Source: Bilabrum cf. latius
Lineage: Eukaryota; Bigyra: Bicosoecida; Bigyra; Bicosoecida
Reading direction: 5' to 3'
Length of the DNA: 64,000 nt
NCBI GenBank assembly: GCA_965178125.1
Contig: OZ237762.1
Location: 1-64,000 of the forward strand
Positions 13,807 through 23,958 of this stretch are shown here, in pieces (the first letter of the stretch is position 1; every line of letters begins with the position of its first letter). The position numbers and the translations under genes are program-made. The notes beneath the pieces were generated by a model. It worked only from the letters and a program-made list of their open reading frames with translations, searched no databases and was not told the origin of the DNA.

Positions 13807-15114
13807 CCCTAACCCTAACCCTAACCCTAACCCTAACCCTAACCCTAACCCTAACCCTAACCCTAACCCTAACCCTAACCCTAACCCTAACCCTAACCCT
13901 AACCCTAACCCTAACCCTAACCCTAACCCTAACCCTAACCCTAACCCTAACCCTAACCCTAACCCTAACCCTAACCCTAACCCTAACCCTAACCCTAACC
14001 CTAACCCTAACCCTAACCCTAACCCTAACCCTAACCCTAACCCTAACCCTAACCCTAACCCTAACCCTAACCCTAACCCTAACCCTAACCCTAACCCTAA
14101 CCCTAACCCTAACCCTAACCCTAACCCTAACCCTAACCCTAACCCTAACCCTAACCCTAACCCTAACCCTAACCCTAACCCTAACCCTAACCCTAACCCT
14201 AACCCTAACCCTAACCCTAACCCTAACCCTAACCCTAACCCTAACCCTAACCCTAACCCTAACCCTAACCCTAACCCTAACCCTAACCCTAACCCTAACC
14301 CTAACCCTAACCCTAACCCTAACCCTAACCCTAACCCTAACCCTAACCCTAACCCTAACCCTAACCCTAACCCTAACCCTAACCCTAACCCTAACCCTAA
14401 CCCTAACCCTAACCCTAACCCTAACCCTAACCCTAACCCTAACCCTAACCCTAACCCTAACCCTAACCCTAACCCTAACCCTAACCCTAACCCTAACCCT
14501 AACCCTAACCCTAACCCTAACCCTAACCCTAACCCTAACCCTAACCCTAACCCTAACCCTAACCCTAACCCTAACCCTAACCCTAACCCTAACCCTAACC
14601 CTAACCCTAACCCTAACCCTAACCCTAACCCTAACCCTAACCCTAACCCTAACCCTAACCCTAACCCTAACCCTAACCCTAACCCTAACCCTAACCCTAA
14701 CCCTAACCCTAACCCTAACCCTAACCCTAACCCTAACCCTAACCCTAACCCTAACCCTAACCCTAACCCTAACCCTAACCCTAACCCTAACCCTAACCCT
14801 AACCCTAACCCTAACCCTAACCCTAACCCTAACCCTAACCCTAACCCTAACCCTAACCCTAACCCTAACCCTAACCCTAACCCTAACCCTAACCCTAACC
14901 CTAACCCTAACCCTAACCCTAACCCTAACCCTAACCCTAACCCTAACCCTAACCCTAACCCTAACCCTAACCCTAACCCTAACCCTAACCCTAACCCTAA
15001 CCCTAACCCTAACCCTAACCCTAACCCTAACCCTAACCCTAACCCTAACCCTAACCCTAACCCTAACCCTAACCCTAACCCTAACCCTAACCCTAACCCC
15101 CCCTAAAAACCCTA
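13807..15114. repeat. Interstitial telomeric tract 1, (CCCTAA)n
   Basis: About 1.29 kb of essentially perfect CCCTAA repeats (roughly 215 copies), preceded directly by GATA. At the right edge the repeats become irregular (a C-run and CCCTAAAAACCCTAA) before joining the truncated polymerase gene at about 15115. In this orientation the tract is what the left end of a chromosome would carry, yet satellite DNA lies to its left. The irregular repeats next to non-telomeric DNA look like the first repeats laid down by telomerase on a broken end. Confidence 0.97.
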
Positions 15115-16761
15115 AGTCAGAAAGGGGCCCATTCTTGCGTAGGCTGTTTTGTAATCGTACTCTTCGTCATATAGTATACCCGATACAAGTCGTCCAGATG
15201 CTTTAGGATACGCGTTCTTTAATTGTCTAAAATTCATACAATCACCATCTCGGAGTGTTTTTGTGATTGTGTTTTTCTAACATAGAGAACCCCAAATATT
15301 ATTTAGTATCTCCTTCGCACACTTCAATCCCTATTTTTTATAACCGTACAATCGCTCAATCATCGTTTTGAACAGTCCATTTGCCTTCACCCTTGTTGTC
15401 TCATCGTAAAGTAAAGCGTTGGCTTCACCGTCTTCAATCAGAGACACCTAAGCGCCCGTCTCAATCGCTCGGTTAATGTCATATTGGGTATAATAATTGT
15501 TTTTTCTTTTTTGTACCAATTTAGAATTGATATTTTCAATATGTACCCTAAAAATGCCGTACGGATAGAAACCACTTGAAGGTACTTCAAATTTTACGAA
15601 CTTACCCCTTCTAACCGGAAATGTAAATGTACCCTTCATAATACTTGGATAAAATGAGTTAATATCGTACTGGTATGCGTTTTTTAATGTAGTATTCTTG
15701 TTTGCCCAATTCAATCCACCACCCGAGGCTTTAGAAATCCATAGTGCTTCAACTTGGTCAATCGGGTCGGCAGGGTAAAGTTTGGAAAACTTACTGAAAT
15801 ACGACTTTACAAATAGGGATGTTCTAAACATAAATCGTGATAAATCCATATATCCACCCGTCTCCTTCGCTAATGCCCTTACATTTTTCATCCGTTCTTC
15901 GTGTTTTGTTCTTAGTTCTTCCTTGGACTTGACTTCAAAGATGAATTTATCCTTGGAAACTGATGTAATGCCTTCTGATTGATACTCACGGTCTCCATCA
16001 AATAGTAAATAAGAATTCTCGGATTGATACAAGCGGGTAATTAGCGTACACGGTTCTTTAGACGGCGGTGTAAATAATTCTTTCTAACTAATGGGGGGAA
16101 CATACTTGTAATGCCCATTTGTTAATGAAACAGTTAGAAGACGGTCAAAATGAGTTTTTCCAGATGTGTATTCAAAGTCGCCTACAACATGAATGCGTAC
16201 TTGAAGTTCGTCTTCTATCTCTGGTATTCTTCTGTAATCAACGGGGTCATCACGTCCAATTTTCAAGAGTTCTTTGAGGTCGGACTTCGACAATCTTTTA
16301 ATAGTAGTTTTCCATTTGCCTTTTGCGCTCTTTACATTTACCTTACGACCAACTGAAAAAGGAAAAGCCTGTTTTATAGCGTTATATAAACAATCGTTAT
16401 GTTCGTCAGCACCGCCTTCTGGTTCTGGCTTTCTAATAAGCAGTAGTTCAAAAGAATTCAATTTTCTATATTCGTCGTCATCGTCGTCTTCGTAGCCCGC
16501 CCATAAACTATCTTGATTTTCTAAATCATCTGTAGTAATCCAAGTGCTTCGTGTTCGCCAACCTGTATCTTGGTAATTGATATTCACCTTAAATTTAAAG
16601 TCATCAAACGGATTTTCACCACCATCGTCGTAATCACGAATAAATTCCAAGACATTTTTTACGGTGATAAGGTCCTCGCTCTCAAATCGCATACTCCATA
16701 TTGGTTTCCCATTAAGACGCAATTTGGTTCTTTGGGGTTCCGTAAAATCGATTTCGGGCAT
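15115..16761 (-). CDS. Family B DNA polymerase with N-terminal OTU-like domain, 3' truncated by telomeric repeats
   Basis: Replicative polymerase of the element, about 549 residues remaining from the ATG at 16761, reading through TAG at 16084, 15448 and further sites as Gln. Residues about 120-225 look like an OTU cysteine-protease domain, with a D-x-x-x-D-C-L-Y-N-A-I segment and a later G-H-Y-K-Y. Polymerase motif A is clear (YDINSFYPSIM, Asp about residue 366) and motif B follows (KEILNNIWGS, about 483). Motif C (the YxDTDS-type catalytic Asp pair) and the thumb are absent, because the frame runs straight into the CCCTAA tract after a segment reading ARMGPFLT. A clear exonuclease domain was not seen. 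It is therefore a dead gene fragment at this locus. Its promoter-like motif lies at 16781-16812. Confidence 0.85.
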
Positions 16762-16780
16762 TCTATAGTATCTATTATAT

Positions 16781-16812
16781 TATAGAATACGATAATTATT
16801 CTTAAGGTACGA
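16781..16812 (-). promoter_or_regulatory. Promoter-like motif upstream of polymerase gene
   Basis: Read on the minus strand it is TCGTACCTTAAG, a 9-nt spacer, then CGTATTCTATA, shortly before the polymerase ATG. The same two boxes with almost the same spacing occur before the helicase and the 79-residue ORF. The TCTA core recalls the late promoter element known from CroV and Mavirus; that link is an inference. Confidence 0.6.
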
Positions 16813-16818
16813 ACTCAC

Positions 16819-18480
16819 TCACTTCTCAATTTTACAGAGGAATTTGGAAAGTTTTCCTTTTTTGTTCTTTGGTGGGTTCTCTTTTATCCATTTTTGAATA
16901 GCGATGCTATTCTCAACACTCAGCTGTTTCTGGATTTTCTTATGGACTTGTTCCGTCGGTGTAATCTCCTTTTCTAATTCCAACTATTCAATCGTTTCCT
17001 ACTGCTATGCGACTTGTTTCTGTAGTTCTCTAATCTACTCTCGAAGAACATCTACCTCGGATTTTGCTTTTTCCATCTCAGCAGAATGACGAAGTGCCTA
17101 AAATTTAGATTGGAAGCCTTTTAGTAAGTCTGCGTGTTTCACATTAAATTCTTGTTTTCTCTATTTGTTCATCGTTGAATGAACACCTACCTCTGACAAT
17201 AGTGTTTTAATCATAGGTGTACCAAGGTTCTTCACTCTACCGTTCAGTTCCTGCTTTAGATAATTGCGGAATTCCAAGACTGTCATTTTAAAATCTCTGC
17301 CTTCGTCCAGCCACTCTTCTTTTAGAATTTTTAAAACCGGATGTGCGCCATCAAGAATTCCTTTGTAAAAATTCTTTGATTTTGGTGCGAATTGTCCTGT
17401 AAAGTCTGGTGATGTATCATAGATTTCAACCAATAACATATAAAATGCCTTAGCCACTTCTGGATTTTCTGTAAAACGTTTTAGTGTTGTAAAGTATTCT
17501 TTGTCTCCTTTCTTAGATGTATTCACATCCAAAACACAATATCTACGGATTTCCTCGGTGATTTTGATTGGACTATCATTCGTATCAATAATTAAATTGA
17601 ATGTATTCGGACGACTTTCGGATTTGACAAACTTCTCATTACAGGAAAAGTGTTTTTCCGTAATAAGATTTCTTAGTGTTGCCTACATGGCGTCCCAAAT
17701 AGTTGGCGAGGCTTTTGGAATTTCATTAAAATTGACTAATAGTTTCCCGTCCAGAATTGAGTTGAAGGCGTCGGGTTGAAGCATCTTGTGTGTAAGCGTC
17801 TATAGTGTGAGGGTATATCCGAGTAGTTTTCTCATAAGGAAGGTAATAATCATCGATTTACCAGTTCCTTGTGGAGATTTCAAATATAGTGCTGTACCCA
17901 ACTTCTTTCCGCCCACAATAACGTGAGCCAACCACTTCATCACAAAATCACACTATTCTTTGTCTTCTGAAGTCCACACCTTCTGGATATGTTCGTAAAT
18001 CATAGTCGCGCCTGCTTTTGCGTCTTCGGTTAAATCCTCTATGTTTCCACAGTTTTCCCGTGTAAGTATAGGTGAACCCATAACGTTAATTGTTTGATTG
18101 TCGTAATCAACGGTAGGTGAATTGAATTTTCTTACAATCGTAAATACGTCGGTATTCTCATTTAAGAACCAGTCTCGTGCTGACCAAGTCTTTACTCTTT
18201 TGTTGCCCACAATCGCGTAAATACAGTGTCCCCCAATCAGGTAATTTTCAGTAATATTTTTATTCGTAAGGAACTACCAGACTGGTTTCTGGGGTTCGTC
18301 ATCACTTATGTTATTCCGATTTAATTCAGATGCTATTAGAAAATACACCCCGCCACCTTGTTCGTGGGTGCGGTAGAAGTATTGTTTAAGGTATTGAATA
18401 CATTCCTCTTGTTTTCCGGCATTACATAGGTCCATAAGGCTTTTTGACGAATACGCTTTAGTCGGCAGAGTGAATGACAT
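16819..18480 (-). CDS. Superfamily 3 (D5/S3H-like) helicase of the viral element
   Basis: A protein of 553 residues, start ATG at 18480 and stop TGA at 16819, with about nine in-frame TAG codons read as Gln. Walker A is SPQGTGKS at residues 202-209, followed by a Walker B-like LLVNFNEI and a motif C-like FNLIIDTNDSPI, which is the order expected in SF3 helicases of Polintons, virophages and large DNA viruses. The N-terminal 180 residues are unassigned. The last 110 residues are a Gln/Glu/Lys-rich coiled coil where five TAG codons sit among ordinary CAA and CAG codons; translation as Gln keeps the heptads. It would unwind DNA for the element's own replication together with the adjacent polymerase, whose ATG lies 57 bp beyond its stop. 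Confidence 0.88.
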
Positions 18481-18493
18481 TTTTGTTGTTGTA

Positions 18494-18525
18494 CTATAGA
18501 ATACGAAAATAATCCTTAAGGTACG
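18494..18525 (-). promoter_or_regulatory. Promoter-like motif upstream of helicase gene
   Basis: Minus-strand TCGTACCTTAAG, a short spacer, then CGTATTCTATAG, placed about 13 nt before the helicase ATG. It matches the motifs at 16781-16812 and 19912-19944. Confidence 0.6.
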
Positions 18526-18537
18526 ATACGGGGCATC

Positions 18538-19593
18538 TCAATTTTCTATATCCCACTCCAAAATTAAATTAGGAGCAATTTCTTGGATTTTATTCTTTGG
18601 TTCCCACGTCCAATGTTCTGGTTCTGGAAAATCTTTCCATTCTATTTGATATTCTGTTTCGTTCTCGGATTTTATTTTTTTTGGGAGAAAGATTGTCTGA
18701 GCATCTCGGTTATTGTCCTCATTATCAAAGTCGATAATCTGTAATTCCTCTTTTGGATAAGCCACTAAATCATCCTAATCCACAACATATAAGGGTGGTT
18801 GTCTCGGTCTTAATAATACTTTAGTTATCGTTTTGATTTCTGGATTATAGCGTAAATCTGAAGCACGAAAATTTCCGGATAATTTTTGCTGTAAATTTGT
18901 AGCCTTTCTGGGTTCTTCTAATGGTATACGAACTCTTGTACCCTCTTCCAATATATTACAAGCGTCTCCTTTACACTACGTAAAGTCGAAGTGTTCTGGG
19001 GGTAAAGGTGGTTCTTCTATATACTTTTCTAGTTGATATTCATTATAGTTTTCAATGATGTTTGGAAGCATATCCACCCATTCTACGCTTTCATTACCTG
19101 TATTTAACTCATTAACGTTCTATAGGGTAAATATGGCTTTTCCCAACGTTTTATTTAGGTTTTCCACTAATGCCTGTTGTCGGTGGCGACCTGCTTTATT
19201 TCTTCGTACAAATACATCGGTCTCTTCTAAATATCTTTGTAAAGCGTTAAATTCTTTTCCATTATCTATTTCCAAACGGTGCTGCGGTTTCTGGACATTA
19301 CCACGATTGAAAATCTTTTTTGATGCCTTTAATACTTCGTTCTAACGCTTGGTTTTGAGCGGTTCAGCATCGGCCTACTTTGTATGTAAATCAATAGCAG
19401 TTAATGCGTATTTATAATTATTGTCGTGGGGTAATGATAATAAATCCATTTGTACCACTTGGTGAGGTTCTGGTACATTTACGTGGGGTCGATTTACTCC
19501 TTTGGGTCGTTTTGGTCGTTTCATTAAATTTACAATACGACTGTTGGGATAAATGTTTAGGGATTGTAATATTCTTTCAAAGGCGCTACTCAT
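18538..19593 (-). CDS. Polinton-type DDE (rve) integrase with C-terminal chromodomain
   Basis: A protein of 351 residues, ATG at 19593 and TGA at 18538, with five in-frame TAG codons. It has a retroviral-type integrase core: Asp in VVQMDLLSL, Asp in EIDNGKEF and Glu in QALVENLNK, with 33 residues between the second Asp and the Glu, close to the D,D-35-E spacing of the family. The C terminus (YQIEWKDFPEPEHWTWEP) is a chromodomain with the expected aromatic residues, an arrangement known in Polinton integrases and chromoviral retrotransposons. No retrotransposon reverse transcriptase or RNase H lies nearby, which favours a Polinton/virophage origin. It would insert the element into host DNA, with the chromodomain perhaps directing it to methylated histone H3. 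Confidence 0.88.
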
Positions 19594-19658
19594 TTGCTAT
19601 ATAGTTGTATCATTCTCCTTACTTTTGTAAAGTAGGGAAAATAATTCTTGGGAAAAAA

Positions 19659-19898
19659 TCATTTGGTTTTGGTACTTTCGTGCCATTCAACTACAATTTG
19701 ACTTAAATCTTTAGCTTCCTCAAAGTCAGCAAGCAGGTCATCGTCATCATCATAATTAATCCAAATAATAGTCTTTGTAAATTCAAGGTACTTTTTGGCC
19801 ATATCGTATGCTTCTCGTGTTGTAATAAACGGGACTGATTTAAGACATTCTTTGGTCGCCAAGATGTAATTCTCGAGTTCCTTTTGTGATTTTGCCAT
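19659..19898 (-). CDS. Small acidic protein of the viral element, unknown function
   Basis: A 79-residue protein, ATG at 19898 and TGA at 19659, with no internal TAG. It is mostly helical in character, with a DDDDD stretch near residue 52. I do not recognise a family. It is believed real because it is preceded by the same promoter-like motif (19912-19944) as the polymerase and helicase genes and has AT-rich codon use like its neighbours. It is the most upstream gene recognised on this strand of the element. Confidence 0.55.
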   Translation of the reverse strand: MAKSQKELENYILATKECLKSVPFITTREAYDMAKKYLEFTKTIIWINYDDDDDLLADFEEAKDLSQIVVEWHESTKTK

Positions 19899-19911
19899 TT
19901 ATGTGGTTGTA

Positions 19912-19944
19912 CTATAGACTACGTAAGTTATGCTTAAGGTACGA
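19912..19944 (-). promoter_or_regulatory. Promoter-like motif upstream of the 79-residue ORF
   Basis: Minus-strand TCGTACCTTAAG, a spacer, then CGTAGTCTATAG and TACAAC before the ATG. It is the third copy of the motif. The integrase start at 19593 has only a weak remnant (CTATATAG), so the integrase may be controlled differently. Confidence 0.58.
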
Positions 19945-20350
19945 CATTTCCACTTTAGGCAATCAATTTTTGTGTTTTTAATTGGAAAACAATTATAATT
20001 TGTTTTTTATTTTCCTTTTAATTTTTATGGTGGCATCATAGGAATTACAACATTTAATTTTAATAGGGAACTTAATTTATTTTTTCTAAGTCTCTTATAA
20101 TTGACCTGTAAAATTGACAAGTTTTTTGGGGACTTTTCGAAAGGGACTTAAAATACGTTTTCGTTTTCCTTTTAATTTTTATGGTGGCATCATAGGAATT
20201 ACAACATTTAATTTTAATTGGAAAATATATTTATTCTTTCTAAGTCTCTTAAAATTGACCTGTAAAATCTCTCAATTTTAATCTTTGAAAAAGATATCAA
20301 AAGAGCGGAGGGCAAAGCCCGAGCATCTTGGGGGACTTTTCCAAAGGGAC
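19945..20350. repeat. AT-rich intergenic region with a ~157-bp duplication
   Basis: No gene is seen. A segment of about 55 bp containing ATGGTGGCATCATAGG occurs near 20010-20070 and again near 20167-20225, with flanking text also similar, so it is an imperfect tandem duplication with a period of about 157 bp. Confidence 0.7.
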
Positions 20351-20677
20351 TTAAAATACGTTTTCGTTTTCCTTATAATGTATCATCTCTTGGGTAATCG
20401 GTTTGGTTGCTTCGGAGAACAATTTAGTCGCTTGGGAAATCCTTGGGAAATCCTTGGGAAATCCTTGGGAAATCCTTGGGAAATCCTTGGTCGGTTCATC
20501 GGTCGGTTCATCGGTCGGTTTATCGGTTTGTCGCTTGGGAACATACCTCGGTCTCTTGATAAAATACCTTGTTCTCTTGGGGAAATCCTCGGTTGGTCTC
20601 TTGGTCTCTTGGGAATTCATCCTTCCGTTCCTACAGCAAACACAGAGATATTTTGGACACTTGGTTAATTTCTTCAT
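20351..20677 (-). CDS. Possible small basic repeat protein of the element
   Basis: An ATG-initiated frame of 108 residues ending in TAA. It is rich in Lys, Pro and Thr with short repeats (PTDEP and DFPRISQ types) that come from an 11-bp tandem repeat (CCTTGGGAAAT, about five copies at 20430-20490) and a GGTCGGTTCATC repeat. The opposite strand is also open over this stretch, and no motif like those upstream of the other element genes is seen. It may be simple-sequence DNA without coding function. Confidence 0.25.
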   Translation of the reverse strand: MKKLTKCPKYLCVCCRNGRMNSQETKRPTEDFPKRTRYFIKRPRYVPKRQTDKPTDEPTDEPTKDFPRISQGFPKDFPRISQATKLFSEATKPITQEMIHYKENENVF

Positions 20678-21113
20678 TTTTTCCTACTTTACTAAAACAT
20701 CTCTGTCTTTGCTGTTAGAGTTTATAAGGGGGTTAAATATTAGAATTCTTCAATTTACCCCTACTTCGTAGGAGTAAATTTTATATCTGAAAATGGGTAC
20801 ATAGAGGGGTTCTATAGGGGTTCTTGGGGAACCCCCTGTGAAATCATTTAGGTTTATAGGGGAAACACTTGAGTTGCTAAATATGCCTTTAAAGGAGGGG
20901 CGAGCGTAGCGTAGCCCTCGTCCTAAACGCTTGGTGTACCTACCACCACCTGTTGTCCCCCCCCCTATGGTTTGCTGCCTCCGTGTCCCATGGAGGCCTC
21001 GTGGAAGCCGGGGCCCTGGCGGCCGAGGCCTGCTACCTGGCAGGGCACAGTGCCCGACGGCGCCTGATAGTACTCCACCCCCACCTGCTGTTGTTCTCCA
21101 AGCACCGCAGGCC
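20678..21113. other. Right end of AT-rich element and composition boundary
   Basis: AT-rich DNA continues to about 20900 and then changes abruptly to GC-rich. An imperfect hairpin lies at about 20755-20778 (TTTACCCCTAC, TTC, GTAGGAGTAAA). A second short inverted repeat surrounds GGGGTTCTTGGGGAACCCC near 20817. No gene is certain; the 5' part of the next gene may extend into 20931-21113. Confidence 0.5.
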
Positions 21114-21925
21114 ATGCAGAGCAAGCACAACACCGTGTCCATGGCCATCAGGGACTAGATCCTGGCCCGAGGGAATACTCATGCTGGTCGTACACTGCTG
21201 GTCGCCCTGCACGGCTTCCGCATCGGCAAGGGGTGCATTACAGCCCCGATCGAAGAGCTCGACGGCAAGGACCTGTCTGTTCATATCAAGGACGGCCTCG
21301 AAGGCATCGAAGCGTGCCTCAAGGCGGATGATAAGGGACTTGGTGACCTTGTAGCATCAAGGTTTCAGTCCTCCGTAGGCGCCACGGATGGGAAAGAGGT
21401 CCTTCTTGCTGAAGTGGACACCATTCGATCCAACGGTTGGATGTCCAAGGACGTGCAATGGATCGTACGGGGCAGACATGCCATCGGACGGCGGGCAGGT
21501 GTCAACATACCTGCCTGGCTACTCAAGCTGGCGCGGAGACAGGAATCGCCTGCTGATCGCGCTGCAATGAAGGAGTTGCTTAGCGACATCTTCGGGGCAG
21601 AAGCCGCCAAGAGTTCCTGGTTCATGGATCAGACGACTCCGATGGATGGAGTACTTCTAGCGCACGTTCCTGCTCTTCGACACCTCGGGGCTGCAAGCGG
21701 GAGGTCCAAGGCGGCGTCCAAGGCGGCGACCAAGGCGGCGTCCAAGTCCTACTTGTCTCGGTCCAAGAAGTCACCGAGGGGGAGCCTCTCAAGTAGAGCG
21801 GCAAGCAAGCGCTTTTAGGATGCGCTGCAAGATGCAGCCGCAAGCAAGGCTGCTGCAAGAAGCTCGAAGAGCTCCTATCGCTCCAACAGGTCGAAGCGCT
21901 GGCGGACCGACAGCATCGATGAAGA

Positions 21926-21960
<35 letters not shown>

Positions 21961-22530
21961 ACGGGGACGAGGACGGGATCGCCAGAGGCAGCACCGACGA
22001 GGGGAGCAGCACGGACGACGAGAGCAGCACGGACAGCGACTAGGACCCGGACGATGAAGAAGAGGACGAGGACCAGCCGTCCAAGAGAAGAAGGCGGGGG
22101 GGGGCTGCACGCTCCGGCCGGTCCAGGGCCAGACGGCACGCTCCAGCCCCAGCCCCAGCCCCAGCCCCAGCTCCGGTCAGTGCAGGCCGTGCCCCGCAGG
22201 CAGCCAGAGGTCGCGTGCAGAGTGATCTCAGGAAGATGCGCAAGGTCGTGGAAAGGATGAAGGGACGCACGGAGCTCAGTATACGCGATGCTCAGACTGT
22301 CAGGAGCCGGGGAGTGCTCAACCGCCGTGATGCTGGTACCGTTCTCGCCATGCTCAACAGGAGGATCGCAGATGTTAAGGCAACCCTTGACAAAGAGGTG
22401 GCAGAGGCTGGCACCGCTCGCGATGAGCCTCGTGGTGGTGCCAGACCTGCGCATGCAGGAGTAGCTGCACGACACCAGATCCATCCAGCACACCTGGCAG
22501 CTGCCAACACGGCGGCATCGGCACAGGCAG

Positions 22531-22567
<37 letters not shown>

Positions 22568-22715
22568 GGCAGTGGCTAGCGCAGCTGCAGCCGCAGCACG
22601 AGCAAAAGCACCGCGAGGTCCGCGTGCTCGTACTCATCAAGCTCATCGCAGGTCGGCTGGTGCAAGGGCAAAGGCAACTCAGGTGGGAGCCTCGGCCATG
22701 AGCAATCTGGATTGA
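21114..22715 (+). CDS. Unrecognised low-complexity basic/acidic protein
   Basis: From ATG 21114 to TGA 22713-22715 the frame is 533 residues with TAG read as Gln at 21156, 21816 and 22041 (approximate). The first 170 residues look globular (for example GRTLLVALHGFRIGKGC). They are followed by Ala/Ser/Lys repeats, an acidic DEDEDGDGDG tract, a basic KRRRR stretch, an (AP)n tract, a mixed-charge helix and poly-Ala. No family is recognised; the basic-acidic pattern suggests a nuclear or nucleolar protein. The frame is open further upstream to 20931, and an upstream exon is possible, so the start is uncertain. It lies between the viral element and the 339-bp satellite, on the distal side of the second telomeric tract. 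Confidence 0.5.
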
Positions 22716-22784
22716 ATATGCCTGAGGCTGCTGCACAGTGGACCATGGTGGCCACTAGCACATGCTTTGAATGGCCAACTCTTT

Positions 22785-23958
22785 GCCGGAACACATGCAA
22801 TCGCTGCGTTTCAAGTGTCGAATCGTATGTACACATCGCGGGGCACACAATGGTGTCTATACATATCGACTCCGGATCCACCCCATGGCGGGACACGGCC
22901 CTGACGGATTTCACTGACCCTGCGGAACCGCGGCGCCGCGGTACCTGACACCACCTGGTGTGTGTTCCCCGGGTGGCATGGACCCCGATACATCTTCTGC
23001 ATCGAAAACAAAACATCAAACGCTCATCTGTAGACCTGGACACGCCCGAACGCATAGGTCGGATCTCCGACTGATTTTGGAGATCCGACCTGCGCAAAAA
23101 AGTCGGATGTCCTCCATATCTCGGCCGGAACACATGCAATCGCTGCGTTTCAAGTGTCGAATCGTATGTACACATCGCGGGGCACACAATGGTGTCTATA
23201 CATATCGACTCCGGATCCACCCCATGGAGGCACACGGCCCTGACGGATTTCACTGACCCTGCGGAACCGCGGCGCCGCGGTACCTGACACCACCTGGTGT
23301 GTGTTCCTCGGGTGGCATGGACCCCGATACATCTTCTGCATCGAAAACCAAACATCAAACGCTCATCTGTAGACCTGGACACGCCCGAACGCATAGGTCG
23401 GATCTCCGACTGATTTTGGAGATCCGACCTGCGCAAAAAAGTCGGATGTCCTCCATATCTCGGCCGGAACACATGCAATCGCTGCGTTTCAAGTGTCGAA
23501 TCGTATGTACACATCGCGGGGCACACAATGGTGTCTATACATATCGACTCCGGATCCACCCCATGGCGGCACACGGCCCTGACGGATTTCACTGACCCTG
23601 CGGAACCGCGGCGCCGCGGTACCTGACACCACCTGGTGTGTGTTCCTCGGGTGGCATGGACCCCGATACATCTTCTGTATCGAAAACCAAACATCAAACG
23701 CTCATCTGTAGACCTGGACACGCCCGAACGCATAGGTCGGATCTCCGACTGATTTTGGAGATCCGACCTGCGCAAAAAAGTCGGATGTCCTCCATATCTC
23801 GGCCGGAACACATGCAATCGCTGCGTTTCAAGTGTCGAATCGTATGTACACATCGCGGGGCACACAATGGTGTCTATACATATCGACTTCGGATCCACCC
23901 CATGGCGGCACACGGCCCTGACGGATTTCACTAACCCTGCGGAACCGCGGCGCCGCGG
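22785..23958. repeat. 339-bp satellite array with palindromes
   Basis: Three full copies and one partial copy of a 339-bp unit (starts 22785, 23124, 23463 and 23802). Each unit holds a perfect 13-bp inverted repeat around a short loop (AGGTCGGATCTCC with its complement GGAGATCCGACCT) and the 14-bp palindrome CCGCGGCGCCGCGG. Because 339 is divisible by three, long reading frames cross the array on both strands; they are a by-product of the period. Confidence 0.95.

Larger units (their letters stand above)
15115..20900. mobile_element. Polinton/virophage-like element, left-truncated
   Basis: An AT-rich block, in sharp contrast with its GC-rich flanks, carrying four genes on the minus strand: DNA polymerase B (3' end lost), SF3 helicase, DDE integrase with chromodomain, and a small ORF. 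This replication-plus-integrase set is typical of Polintons, virophages and related polinton-like viruses. No major or minor capsid protein, packaging ATPase or maturation protease is seen; they may have lain beyond the break. All complete genes end in TGA and use TAG as a sense codon. The right limit is set by the change in base composition; no terminal inverted repeat could be paired because the other end is missing. Confidence 0.85.

Noticed and set aside
16819-18480. UAR=Gln code (both UAA and UAG), as in ciliates and some green algae
   Set aside because: No TAA occurs inside the long AT-rich frames, and TAA ends three host genes cleanly.
20285-20771. Plus-strand frames of 122-127 residues in the viral element
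   Set aside because: They consist of translated 11-bp and 12-bp tandem repeats (LGNPWEILGKS type) with no motif-bearing promoter.
22576-23931. A 451-residue minus-strand frame with 113-residue repeats
   Set aside because: It is the 339-bp satellite read in frame because the period is a multiple of three; the plus strand is equally open.
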